A stretch of 64,000 bases of DNA. Source: Spongiactinospora sp. TRM90649 (GTDB taxonomy: Bacteria > Actinomycetota > Actinomycetes > Streptosporangiales > Streptosporangiaceae). This document shows, one piece after another, positions 42,394-51,888 of the stretch. The stretch lies in NCBI RefSeq assembly GCF_029382225.1, contig NZ_JARLTC010000031.1:62001-126000 (forward strand). Direction: 5' to 3'. Both the position numbers and the translations under genes were made by a program. Below the pieces are notes generated by a model that saw only the letters and a list, made by a program, of their open reading frames with translations, ran no database searches and was not told where the DNA came from. Every line of letters starts with the position of its first letter. The stretch's first letter is position 1.

Positions 42394-43584
42394 ATGGCAA
42401 ACGCACTGGTAGTGGAGGTCGCCGGGCGGCAGGTGCGGATCACCAGCCCGGACAAGATCGTGTTCCCCGGCCCCGGCCACACCAAGCTCGACCTCGTCCG
42501 CTACTACCTCGACGTCGCCGAGGGCGCACTGCGCGGCGTGGACGGCCGGCCGATGATCCTCAAGCGGTTCGTGCGCGGCATCGGGGCCGAGGCGTTCTTC
42601 CAGAAGCGCGCCCCGGACAAGCGCCCGGACTGGATCGAGGTCGCCGGGCTGCGCTACCCGTCCGGCCGTACCGCCGACGAGGTCGTGGTGCGCGACGCCG
42701 CCCAGCTCGCCTGGATCGTCAACCTGGGGTGCGTGGACCTCAACCCGCACCCGGTACGGGCCGGCGACCTCGACCACCCGGACGAGCTGCGGATCGACCT
42801 TGACCCCGTCCCCGGGGTGGAGTGGCCGCAGATCGTGGACGTCGCGCTGGTCGCCAAGGAGGTGCTTGAGGACTTCGGGCTGACCGCCTGGCCCAAGACC
42901 TCCGGCTCGCGGGGCTTCCACGTCTACGCCCGGGTCGAGCCGCGCTGGACCTTCCCGCAGGTCCGCCAGGCGGCGGAGGCCGTCGCCCGCGAGGTGGAGA
43001 ACCGCGCCCCCGGCCTGGCCACCAGCCGCTGGTGGAAGGAGGAGCGCCACGGCGTCTTCGTGGACTACAACCAGAACGCCCGCGACCGCACCGTGGCCTC
43101 CGCCTACTCCGTGCGCCCCACCCCCGACGCGCGGGTCTCCACCCCGCTCGCCTGGGACGAGGTCCGCGAACGCAGGCCCGAGGAGTTCACGCTGGCCACC
43201 GTCCCGGCGAGGGTCGCCGAGATCGGCGACCCGTGGGCGGGCATCGGCGGCACGGCCGGGTCGCTCGCCGCGCTGCTGGACTTCGCCGAGTCGCTGCCGC
43301 CGCACCCGTCGCAGAAGGGCGAGATCCCGGTCATCGAGATCGCCAGGGCCCGCACCAGGGACGAGGCGATGGCCGGATTCGAACGCTGGAAGGCCCGCCA
43401 TCCGGAGGTGGCGGCCCGGCTGCGCCCGGCCGACGTACTGGTGGACGGCATGCGCGGCCGTAGCTCCGTCTGGTACCGGATCCGCGTCAACCTGACCGAC
43501 GTCCCCGAGCCCGAGCGGCCCGGCCAGGAGCCGCTGGAGGTCGACTACGACCCCTGGGCCCGCCAGCGCGAGGGCGACGGGTAG
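42394..43584 (+). CDS. LigD-type DNA polymerase/primase domain protein
   Basis: A 396-residue stand-alone PolDom: ITSPDKIVFPGPGHTKLDLVRYY, FVRGIGAEAFFQKRAP, the metal-binding ELRIDLDP near residue 134, and WPKTSGSRGFHVYARVEP with the third acidic region DPWARQ... These are the hallmarks of the archaeo-eukaryotic primase-type polymerase of bacterial end joining (LigD/PolD). It adds nucleotides or ribonucleotides at breaks. No Ku or ligase gene is in the window, as is often the case for stand-alone PolDoms. ATG 42394 is 4 bases after the M48-like stop. Confidence 0.92.
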   Translation: MANALVVEVAGRQVRITSPDKIVFPGPGHTKLDLVRYYLDVAEGALRGVDGRPMILKRFVRGIGAEAFFQKRAPDKRPDWIEVAGLRYPSGRTADEVVVRDAAQLAWIVNLGCVDLNPHPVRAGDLDHPDELRIDLDPVPGVEWPQIVDVALVAKEVLEDFGLTAWPKTSGSRGFHVYARVEPRWTFPQVRQAAEAVAREVENRAPGLATSRWWKEERHGVFVDYNQNARDRTVASAYSVRPTPDARVSTPLAWDEVRERRPEEFTLATVPARVAEIGDPWAGIGGTAGSLAALLDFAESLPPHPSQKGEIPVIEIARARTRDEAMAGFERWKARHPEVAARLRPADVLVDGMRGRSSVWYRIRVNLTDVPEPERPGQEPLEVDYDPWARQREGDG

Positions 43585-43595
43585 TATCCACCGTC

Positions 43596-44141
43596 ATGAC
43601 CCCAGACGGGATCGTCAGGCAGGTGTCATCCAAGGTCGTGTACGCGAACGCCTGGATGAGCGTGCGGGAGGACGGCGTCGAGCGTCCCGACGGATCCCGT
43701 GGCATCTACGGCGTGGTGGACAAACCCGACTTCGCACTGGTCATCCCGATGGACGATGACGGATTCCACCTGGTGGAGGAATACCGCTATCCCGTGGGGC
43801 GGCGCGAGTGGGGCTTCCCGCAGGGCACCGTGGCCGGAGCCGGGCCCGAGGCGATGGCGGCGACCGAGCTGGCCGAGGAGACCGGGCTGCGGGCCGAGAA
43901 GCTGCTCCTGCTCGGCGTCCTGGACAACGCCCACGGCACGCTGGCCCAGCGCTTCCACGTCTATCTGGCCACCGGCCTGACCCCGGGCCCGCCGCGACGT
44001 GAGCGCGAGGAGCAGGACATGATCCAGCGCCACGTCAAGCGTGCCCGTTTCGAGGAGATGGTCCGCGGCGGCGAGATCCGCGACGGGTGCTCGGTGGCCG
44101 CGTACGCGCTGCTGTCGCTGCACGAGAGGGCCGCCGGGTGA
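43596..44141 (+). CDS. NUDIX hydrolase (ADP-ribose-pyrophosphatase-like)
   Basis: A 181-residue NUDIX protein. The Nudix box GTVAGAGPEAMAATELAEETGL lies at residues 76-97, matching GX5EX7REUXEEXGU except that the R of RE is Thr. The N-terminal half (YANAWMSVREDGVERPDGSRGIYGVVDKPDF) is that of ADP-sugar pyrophosphatases. It would cleave ADP-ribose or a related nucleotide diphosphate with Mg2+. ATG 43596 is 11 bases behind the polymerase gene, so they may share a transcript, plausibly cleaning nucleotides. Confidence 0.88.
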   Translation: MTPDGIVRQVSSKVVYANAWMSVREDGVERPDGSRGIYGVVDKPDFALVIPMDDDGFHLVEEYRYPVGRREWGFPQGTVAGAGPEAMAATELAEETGLRAEKLLLLGVLDNAHGTLAQRFHVYLATGLTPGPPRREREEQDMIQRHVKRARFEEMVRGGEIRDGCSVAAYALLSLHERAAG

Positions 44142-44204
44142 GTTCGCCCGGCGGTGGGTAATAGGAGCCAGACATCCCCATCCGCGACCCAGGGAGTTGT
44201 CGAC

Positions 44205-45854
<1,650 letters not shown>

Positions 45855-45898
45855 TCTTCCGGGTACACCGGCGTTATGGGCGGATACGGTAAGCCAGA

Positions 45899-45910
45899 TA
45901 TGGTGAGTTC
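45899..45910 (+). promoter_or_regulatory. Leaderless promoter of soxR
   Basis: TATGGT at 45899-45904 is followed 6 bases later by the GTG start codon, which puts the transcript start on the start codon. No ribosome binding site is present, as expected for a leaderless gene. The -35 is not clear. Confidence 0.5.
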
Positions 45911-46426
45911 GTGGCACAGGTACCACTCAACGTACGTGAACTAGCCGTGGGTCAGCTCGCCGAGCGTACCGGCGTGGCCGTGTCCACGCTGCACTTCTAC
46001 GAGGCCAAAGGGCTGATCGAGAGCCGTCGCACGGCGGGCAACCAGCGCCGCTACTCCCGCGACACCCTGCGCCGGGTGTCGTTCATCCGGCTGTCGCAGC
46101 GGGTCGGCATCCCGCTCACCGAGATCAAGGACGCGCTCGACCAGTTGCCCGCCGGCCGGACGCCGACCAGGGAAGACTGGGCGAAACTGTCGGAGACCTG
46201 GCGGGCCGAGCTGGACGGCCGGATCGAGCGGCTGCTGCAACTGCGCGACGACCTCACCGACTGCATCGGCTGCGGCTGCCTGTCGCTCGACCGCTGCCTG
46301 CTGGCCAACCCGCACGACCGCCTCGGCGACGAGGGACCGGGCCCGCGCCGCCTGCTGTCCGCGAAGCCCGCCCGCTCGCCGCAGGTGTGCCAGGCCACGG
46401 CCGCCTGCGCCGGCGAGGCGTCGTGA
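45911..46426 (+). CDS. soxR: Redox-sensing regulator SoxR
   Basis: A 171-residue MerR-family protein. Helix-turn-helix VGQLAERTGVAVSTLHFYEAKGLI at residues 15-40, wing RRYSRDTLRRV, dimer helix, and the [2Fe-2S] ligands C118-x2-C121-x-C123-x5-C129 in CIGCGCLSLDRC, which define SoxR. The oxidised cluster makes SoxR activate promoters with 19-20-bp spacers. No soxS is expected in actinomycetes, where SoxR directly activates reductases and exporters in response to redox-active metabolites. A matching operator lies at 11085-11104. Confidence 0.94.
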   Translation: MAQVPLNVRELAVGQLAERTGVAVSTLHFYEAKGLIESRRTAGNQRRYSRDTLRRVSFIRLSQRVGIPLTEIKDALDQLPAGRTPTREDWAKLSETWRAELDGRIERLLQLRDDLTDCIGCGCLSLDRCLLANPHDRLGDEGPGPRRLLSAKPARSPQVCQATAACAGEAS

Positions 46427-46463
46427 CGGCACCGCGCGAACGGACGATCGGCGGACGCGCCTC

Positions 46464-47390
46464 ATGAGACTCGGAGTCCTCGACATCGGCTCCAACACCG
46501 TGCACCTGCTCGTCGTGGACGCGCACCGAGGCGCCAAACCGCTGCCCGCCTTCTCCCACAAGCTCGAACTCCGCCTGGCCGAGCACCTGGAGAAGGGCGG
46601 ACGGCTCTCGCAGAGCGGGGCCGACCGCCTCGGCGACTTCGTCGAGGAGGCCCGCCAGGTCGCCGAGGACAAGGGGGTCGAGGACTTCATGGCCTTCGCG
46701 ACCTCCGCGGTCCGCGAGGCGGTGAACGGCGAGGAGGTCCTCGCGGCGATCAAGGATCGCACCGGGGTCTCGGTCCAGGTGCTGACCGGCGAGGACGAGG
46801 CCCGCCTGACCTTCCTCGCGGTGCGCCGCTGGTTCGGATGGTCCTCGGGGCGGCTGCTCGTCTTCGACATCGGCGGCGGCTCGCTGGAGATCGCCTCGGG
46901 CATCGACGAGGAGCCCGACGTGGCGGTCTCGCTGCCGCTGGGGGCCGGGCGGCTGACGCGCGACTGGCTGCCGGCCGACCCGCCGTCCTCGGATGAGATC
47001 CGCAAGCTGCGCAAGCACGTGCGCGCGGAGATCGCCCGATCGGTGGGCGACGTGATCAGGTACGGCGGGCCCGACCGCGCGGTGGCCACGTCCAAGACGT
47101 TCCGCCAGCTCGCCAGGATCGCCGGGGCCGCCGACTCCGGCGAGGGCCTCTACGCCAGGCGCGCGCTGCCGCGCGCGGCCCTGCCCGAGCTGGCCGGACG
47201 GCTGGGCGAGATGCCCGCCGCCGAACGCGCCCGGCTGCCCGGTGTGTCGGAGGGGCGAGCCCCGCAACTCGCCGCGGGGGCGATCGTCGCCGACGCCGTG
47301 CTGGACCTGTTCGAGCTCGCCGAGCTCGACGTCTGCCCGTGGGCGTTGCGCGAGGGCGTGATCCTGCGACGGCTCGACGTGATGCCCTGA
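46464..47390 (+). CDS. Exopolyphosphatase/GppA-type phosphatase
   Basis: A 308-residue Ppx/GppA protein of the short actinobacterial type. Sugar-kinase/hsp70-fold motifs: VLDIGSNTVHLLVVDAH at the N-terminus, FATSAVREAVNGEEVL, VFDIGGGSLEIASG (phosphate 2 loop) near residue 135, and GRLTRDWLP. It releases phosphate from polyphosphate and may hydrolyse pppGpp. It follows soxR by 37 bases on the same strand; co-transcription is possible. Confidence 0.9.
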   Translation: MRLGVLDIGSNTVHLLVVDAHRGAKPLPAFSHKLELRLAEHLEKGGRLSQSGADRLGDFVEEARQVAEDKGVEDFMAFATSAVREAVNGEEVLAAIKDRTGVSVQVLTGEDEARLTFLAVRRWFGWSSGRLLVFDIGGGSLEIASGIDEEPDVAVSLPLGAGRLTRDWLPADPPSSDEIRKLRKHVRAEIARSVGDVIRYGGPDRAVATSKTFRQLARIAGAADSGEGLYARRALPRAALPELAGRLGEMPAAERARLPGVSEGRAPQLAAGAIVADAVLDLFELAELDVCPWALREGVILRRLDVMP

Positions 47391-47407
47391 GCCATCGACG
47401 GCCCCGG

Positions 47408-47581
47408 TCAGGCGTCGCTGCCGCGGTTGGCCCGCACGAGGCGCATCACCACCCCGGCGACGACGGCGATCACGCCGATGATGAGGGCCCACTTCAGCAG
47501 TGTGCCGAGAAGTCCGATCACCCAGCCCAGCAGAATGAAACCGACGATGACCACCGCTATGCCCAGCAAAATTCGTCCCAT
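47408..47581 (-). CDS. Small membrane protein, two hydrophobic segments
   Basis: A 57-residue protein consisting of two membrane helices (GRILLGIAVVIVGFILLGWV and LLKWALIIGVIAVVAGVVM) with a basic end. Such proteins are common in actinomycetes and unnamed. ATG 47581 or GTG 47590 could start it; GGGATC lies just before the ATG. Convergent with the phosphatase gene, divergent from DUF72. Confidence 0.65.
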   Translation of the reverse strand: MGRILLGIAVVIVGFILLGWVIGLLGTLLKWALIIGVIAVVAGVVMRLVRANRGSDA

Positions 47582-47706
47582 GGATCCCACGGTAGGCGGC
47601 TTGCCCGATCTGTGCGGGCGTCGCGGGCCGAAGTCAGGGACAAGTCAGGGTAACCCTGGGGCGGCGGGTGACGGCGTGAACTCCGGGTGCGGGGTAGGGG
47701 AGGGGC

Positions 47707-48462
47707 GTGCGCATCTACCTGGGGACCTCCGGCTGGCAGTACGCCGACTGGCGCGGCGTGCTGTACCCGGTGGACCTGCCCCAGCGGCTCTGGCTGGAGA
47801 GATACGCCGAGTCGTTCGACACCGTGGAGAACAACAACGCGTTCTACCGCCTCCCCGAGGAGCACACCTTCGCCGCCTGGCGCGAGCGCACTCCCGAGGG
47901 GTTCGTGATGGCCGTCAAGGCCAGCCGGTACCTGACCCACGTCAAGCGGCTCAAGGAGCCGCGCGAGCCGGTGGAACGCCTGATGCGCGCCGCCTCGGGC
48001 CTCGGTGACCGGCTCGGCCCCGTCCTGCTCCAGCTCCCGCCCACGCTGCGCCGCGACACCGCCCTCCTCGCCGAGTGCCTGGAGTGCTTCCCGCCTAGCG
48101 TGCGGGTGGCGGTCGAGCCGCGCCACGAGTCGTGGTGGGAGGAGGAGCACGCCGAACGGGTCCGCGACGCCCTCGCCGCGCATGGCGCCGCCCTGTGCTG
48201 GGCCGACCGTGCCAGCCGCCCGATCATCCCGCTGTGGCGCACCGCGCCCTGGGGCTATCTGCGCCTGCACGAGGGGGCCGCGAACCCATGGCCGTCGTAC
48301 GGCGACGCGGCCCTCGCCGCATGGGTCCGGCGACTGGGTGAGACGTGGAACGATGAGGCCATCGTCTACGTCTACTTCAACAACGACCCCGGCGGCGCCG
48401 CCGTCCGAGACGCGAACCGTTTTGCGCGCCTTGCCCGGAGAGAGGGACACATCCTCGGATGA
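47707..48462 (+). CDS. DUF72-family protein
   Basis: A 251-residue TIM-barrel-like protein. Typical DUF72 (YecE) blocks: IYLGTSGWQYADWRGVLYP, YAESFDTVENNNAFYRLP, VMAVKASRYLTHVKRL, LGPVLLQLPP, VAVEPRHESWW and VYVYFNNDPGGAAVRDA. The family has unknown activity, with indirect links to nucleic-acid or endonuclease-like folds. The GTG start at 47707 follows GGGGAGGGG. It is alone. Confidence 0.92.
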   Translation: MRIYLGTSGWQYADWRGVLYPVDLPQRLWLERYAESFDTVENNNAFYRLPEEHTFAAWRERTPEGFVMAVKASRYLTHVKRLKEPREPVERLMRAASGLGDRLGPVLLQLPPTLRRDTALLAECLECFPPSVRVAVEPRHESWWEEEHAERVRDALAAHGAALCWADRASRPIIPLWRTAPWGYLRLHEGAANPWPSYGDAALAAWVRRLGETWNDEAIVYVYFNNDPGGAAVRDANRFARLARREGHILG

Positions 48463-48648
48463 CCGGGCACAGGCAGGGGTATGGATGAGGTGGACTTTGC
48501 CATGCGGGCCGCGTGAGCTGGGATTATACGTATCGAGCGGGGGGTGCCTGGTTAGGTGCTTGTAACACTCAATAATGTGTTTGTGCCGTGTAATGGTGGC
48601 TAAAACGGGCAACATCGTCGTTCGAGCGGGCGAGGGAGGGTGTCGACG

Positions 48649-50784
48649 ATGATGTGGCAATTGGTGGGGATAGCCATCTCGTTGGCCCTGGTGCTGGCGC
48701 TGATCCCGGTCGCCATGGTGATCATCTCCGTGATCACCCTGGCGGTACTCGGCCTGCTCGCCAAGACCACCGGCGGCCTGGAGAACCCTGGCCTCCTCCG
48801 CCCCAAACGCTTCGGCCGCTCCCCCCGGACCCTTGCCCCCGCCTCGCACCCGGCCACGTCCGAGGAGTCCTCGACCGACGACGGCCGCCTGCGCTTCCCC
48901 GTCCTCCAGAGCGCCCCGTCCATCCACCTCGACCACGAGTCCCTCCGCTCCCTCCGCATCCCGCAGGAAGCGCATGCCGCCCCGTCGGCGGCCACCCGCA
49001 CCGACGAGCCGACGGCGACAGTGAAGCCCGCGTCCACCCCCGAGGTCGCAGCCGCGGAAACGACGGCGGATTCCGCCATGCCGTCCATACCCGTCGGCTC
49101 ATCTGAAACCAGGACGGCGGGGGCCCCGCAGCCCGTGGCAGCGTCCGCTTCACCGCACCCTGCCTCCCTCCCCGCAGGCACCGAGGGCGACATGGATCGC
49201 GAGGCGGAAGAGGCGGTGGGATCTGCCGCCGCATCGGAGCTCACAGGTGAGTCCAGCCGGGAGGCCGTGCAGGCCGCCCCTGCTGCTGGGTCGATCGCCC
49301 GTGGGGGTGTTTCGGCTCAGGAGGCGCGACCGGGTGATTCTCCGGATATGACGGATACCGTGGTGTTCGCGCCGATTGTGCTCAGTGACGCGCGTGACGA
49401 TGTCCCCTCCGAGGCGCCCGAGGCGGAGGATCCGAACGCCACCCGCGTGTTCCGGATTCCCGCGCCTGGGGGCCCGATTCCTCGCCCCGTGCCGGTCGAG
49501 GACGCGGCGGTCCCAGGTGGGAACGATCCCAGGGAGGGCGCTGACGAGGAACGGCGGCCCCGGAAGAGCCCGCCGCGTAAGGCCGCGCCGAGGAAGACGG
49601 CCACCACTGGTCGTACTCCGGCGGGTGCCGGGCAGCAGGGCGCACGCCGTACCCGTGCCACTGGCGGCGAAGGTGAGCCGGCCCGGTCCGCGCGTGGCAC
49701 CCGCCAGGCCGTACGGACCAGGCGGACCGCGCCGGACGACGAGGACCCCGGCTCGGCGGCGCAGGACTCGCCCCCGAGCGAGGCGAATCCCGCCGCAGTG
49801 GCACCGGTCGCGTCCCAGAATGCCGAGCCCGGAAAGGCCCATCCGGCACCACGGAAGCCGCGTCGTGCCGCCGTGGCGATGCGCGTCTCTGTCGGCGACG
49901 GCGTGGGTGTGGCATCGATCCCGATCCCGGTAGCCGAGGATGCCGCGCCGCAGCCGTCCGGCGAGAGCCCGTCCGAAACGGGGGAATCTCGCGAACCCGC
50001 AGCGCCCGCGCGGCGGGCCAGGACGGCAAAGCGACCCGAGGCCGCCAAGGCCGCCGACACGGCCGAAAGCCCCGCGCGGACTCGCCGAGCGAGCGGACGC
50101 CGTACCGGCGAAACCGCCATGGCGTCGCCGGACGCCGACGCGCCCGCGAAGCCCGCTCGGCCCCGTCGGAACGGGCGAGCCGTGGCTGCTGCCGGCGGCC
50201 CCGATGAGGGACGGCCTGCGGCTGCCTCGGGAGAATCCGATGCGGTCGCACTCGATCAGAGCGGTCAGGCCGGGGAGACCGTGGTGCGCGGGGATTCTGC
50301 CGCTGGCCGTCCGGGCTCGGGTGCCGGGGAGAAGGGGCCTGCTCGGGCGCGTAGGGGCGCTGGGGGCGATGGCGATGACGAGGGGGGCTCGTCAGGGGGC
50401 GTTGTGGACGTTGCCGGGGGGCCTGTGCAAGGGCGTCGGCGGAGCGGGGGGAGTGCGGCGCGTGGGCGGGCGTCCGGGACGGCGGGCCGCCCCCGGACGT
50501 CCCCGGAGGCCGAGCAGGGCTCGGAGAGCGTGGCCCCGGTGGGCGACGCCGACCAGGCCGACCGTGGGGGAGCCCCGGAGGGCGCCGGGCGTGGTGACGC
50601 CTCAGCGGGGGCCCGCGACGGCGGCCAGGGCCACGATCATGACCGTGATTCAGGCGATTCGGGTGAAGGGGATCACGCCGGAGACGCCGGGCATGGGGGT
50701 GGGCGGGTCAGTGGTGGCTCAGGGAGTGCTGCAGGGTCCGGCCGGGGGCGTCCTCGACGTAACGCAGGGCTTTCTCAACGCTGA
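48649..50784 (+). CDS. Membrane-anchored, very long disordered Ala/Pro/Arg-rich protein
   Basis: One hydrophobic segment at residues 5-40 (IAISLALVLALIPVAMVIIS) is followed by about 660 residues of low-complexity text, first acidic and Ser/Thr/Ala-rich, then Lys/Arg/Pro-rich (for example PRKSPPRKAAPRKTATT), and finally Gly/Asp/His-rich. No folded domain is recognised. ATG 48649 is preferred: GAGGGAGGG is 8 bases upstream, too close for GTG 48640. The last 77 bases overlap, tail to tail, the anti-sigma-type gene, so its true C-terminus is uncertain. The basic repeats could bind nucleic acid or cell-wall polymers (inference). Confidence 0.6.
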   Translation: MMWQLVGIAISLALVLALIPVAMVIISVITLAVLGLLAKTTGGLENPGLLRPKRFGRSPRTLAPASHPATSEESSTDDGRLRFPVLQSAPSIHLDHESLRSLRIPQEAHAAPSAATRTDEPTATVKPASTPEVAAAETTADSAMPSIPVGSSETRTAGAPQPVAASASPHPASLPAGTEGDMDREAEEAVGSAAASELTGESSREAVQAAPAAGSIARGGVSAQEARPGDSPDMTDTVVFAPIVLSDARDDVPSEAPEAEDPNATRVFRIPAPGGPIPRPVPVEDAAVPGGNDPREGADEERRPRKSPPRKAAPRKTATTGRTPAGAGQQGARRTRATGGEGEPARSARGTRQAVRTRRTAPDDEDPGSAAQDSPPSEANPAAVAPVASQNAEPGKAHPAPRKPRRAAVAMRVSVGDGVGVASIPIPVAEDAAPQPSGESPSETGESREPAAPARRARTAKRPEAAKAADTAESPARTRRASGRRTGETAMASPDADAPAKPARPRRNGRAVAAAGGPDEGRPAAASGESDAVALDQSGQAGETVVRGDSAAGRPGSGAGEKGPARARRGAGGDGDDEGGSSGGVVDVAGGPVQGRRRSGGSAARGRASGTAGRPRTSPEAEQGSESVAPVGDADQADRGGAPEGAGRGDASAGARDGGQGHDHDRDSGDSGEGDHAGDAGHGGGRVSGGSGSAAGSGRGRPRRNAGLSQR

Positions 50785-51154
50785 CCTCCGACCCTTCCTC
50801 GAAAGTGGTGATGTGCACGTCGTCGGCCAGGGCCCGCATGATCTGCAGGCCCCGGCCGTTCTCTGAGATGCCGTTCGCGGGGCTGCGGTCGACGGTGTTC
50901 GGATCGAAGCCGGTGCCGTGGTCCACGATCTTGATGACGCAGTGGTCCTCGTCCAGGGCGGCGCTTACGGTGTACTCCTCGCTGGGGGCCGCGTGCCGGA
51001 TCACGTTGGAGCACGCCTCCGAAAGGATGATCCGGATGTCGTCGCGAATCGGCGGTACGACCCCGAGGGTCCGCAGGGCCGCGTCCACCAGTTGCCTGAT
51101 GAAAGGGACGCTCGACGCGTCCCTCGGTAGGCGGAGTGCGATCCTCGCTTCCAT
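50708..51154 (-). CDS. RsbW-like anti-sigma factor / HATPase
   Basis: A 148-residue single-domain HATPase_c protein: SEACSNVIRHAAPSEEY (N-box) near residue 45, VIKIVDHGTGFDP (G1) and ENGRGLQIMRALADDV (G2) near 95-110. Actinomycetes have dozens of such RsbW/SpoIIAB-like kinases that hold sigma factors or phosphorylate anti-anti-sigma partners. No sigma factor or STAS protein lies beside it. ATG 51154 opens it; the gap to the TetR gene is 62 bases and the 3' end overlaps the disordered-protein gene. Confidence 0.88.
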   Translation of the reverse strand: MEARIALRLPRDASSVPFIRQLVDAALRTLGVVPPIRDDIRIILSEACSNVIRHAAPSEEYTVSAALDEDHCVIKIVDHGTGFDPNTVDRSPANGISENGRGLQIMRALADDVHITTFEEGSEVSVEKALRYVEDAPGRTLQHSLSHH

Positions 51155-51216
51155 GTATTCGAACTGCCCGCACCCCCTCGGGTAAACCTCGCGGCTCCCA
51201 CACGTCCCGGCAGGGC

Positions 51217-51765
51217 TCAGTCGCTCAGCAGGTCCATCGCCACCTCCAGAGCGGCCGCCCTGCGCTCTTCGTCGTCTAGGTCGCCCAGCGGCAGCATCAG
51301 CGCGGCGTGCAGCGCGAACAGCGCGAGCGAGCGCTTGAGGCGGGTGGCCGGGGTGTCGTCCGCGGCGTAGAGCAAGGCGACCACTTCGAGCATCGCCTCG
51401 CGGTGCGTGTGCATGGTGGGGTGGTCGCGCATCGCCGTCTGGTTGCGCTCGAAGAAGCGGGTGATGTCGGCATGGCGGGTGTCGTGCAGGTGGTCGGAGT
51501 AGCGGCGGATGATCTCCTGCCGGGTCTCCGCCGTGAGCGGCTGCGTCCGCGCCCAGTCCAGCAGCTCGCTCAGCCGCGTGAGGCGGCTCTCCGCGAGGCT
51601 GGAGACGATCTCGTCCTTCGACTTGAAGTGATAGTAGAGGGCGGCCTTGGTCACGCCGAGCTTCTCGGCGATCTCGCGGAGCGACGTCGCCTCGTAGCCC
51701 TTCTCGTTGAAGAGCGTCAGCGCGACATGCTGGATTCTGGTGCGGGTGTCGGCACTATCCCTCAT
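51217..51765 (-). CDS. TetR-family regulator of the divergent exporter
   Basis: A 182-residue TetR protein with the N-terminal helix-turn-helix RIQHVALTLFNEKGYEATSLREIAEKLGVTKAALYYHFKSKDEI in outline, and a variable helical ligand domain. It is divergent from the DHA2 exporter, with two operator-like sites between them, so it is probably the repressor of both. The inducer is likely a hydrophobic compound pumped by the exporter. Confidence 0.9.
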   Translation of the reverse strand: MRDSADTRTRIQHVALTLFNEKGYEATSLREIAEKLGVTKAALYYHFKSKDEIVSSLAESRLTRLSELLDWARTQPLTAETRQEIIRRYSDHLHDTRHADITRFFERNQTAMRDHPTMHTHREAMLEVVALLYAADDTPATRLKRSLALFALHAALMLPLGDLDDEERRAAALEVAMDLLSD

Positions 51766-51789
51766 AACGCGGTCTTTACCTCCTAATTA

Positions 51790-51807
51790 ACTTGACGGCC
51801 GGTAAGT
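51790..51807. promoter_or_regulatory. TetR operator-like palindrome, site 1
   Basis: ACTTGACGGCCGGTAAGT: ACTT/AAGT ends and a CGGCCG centre. It is similar to TetR operators of exporter genes. It sits near the start of the TetR gene. Confidence 0.5.
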
Positions 51808-51838
51808 ACGCAGCCTAATGTCCTGGATTGTACCCGAT

Positions 51839-51856
51839 GCTAGCCGGTCGGCAAGT
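51839..51856. promoter_or_regulatory. TetR operator-like site 2 (opposite orientation)
   Basis: Read on the minus strand, ACTTGCCGACCGGCTAGC matches site 1 at 13 of 18 positions. It lies 33 bases before the TTG start of the exporter. Confidence 0.45.
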
Positions 51857-51888
51857 AAGCAAGATCGCGACGGATAAGGGGGCGTTCG

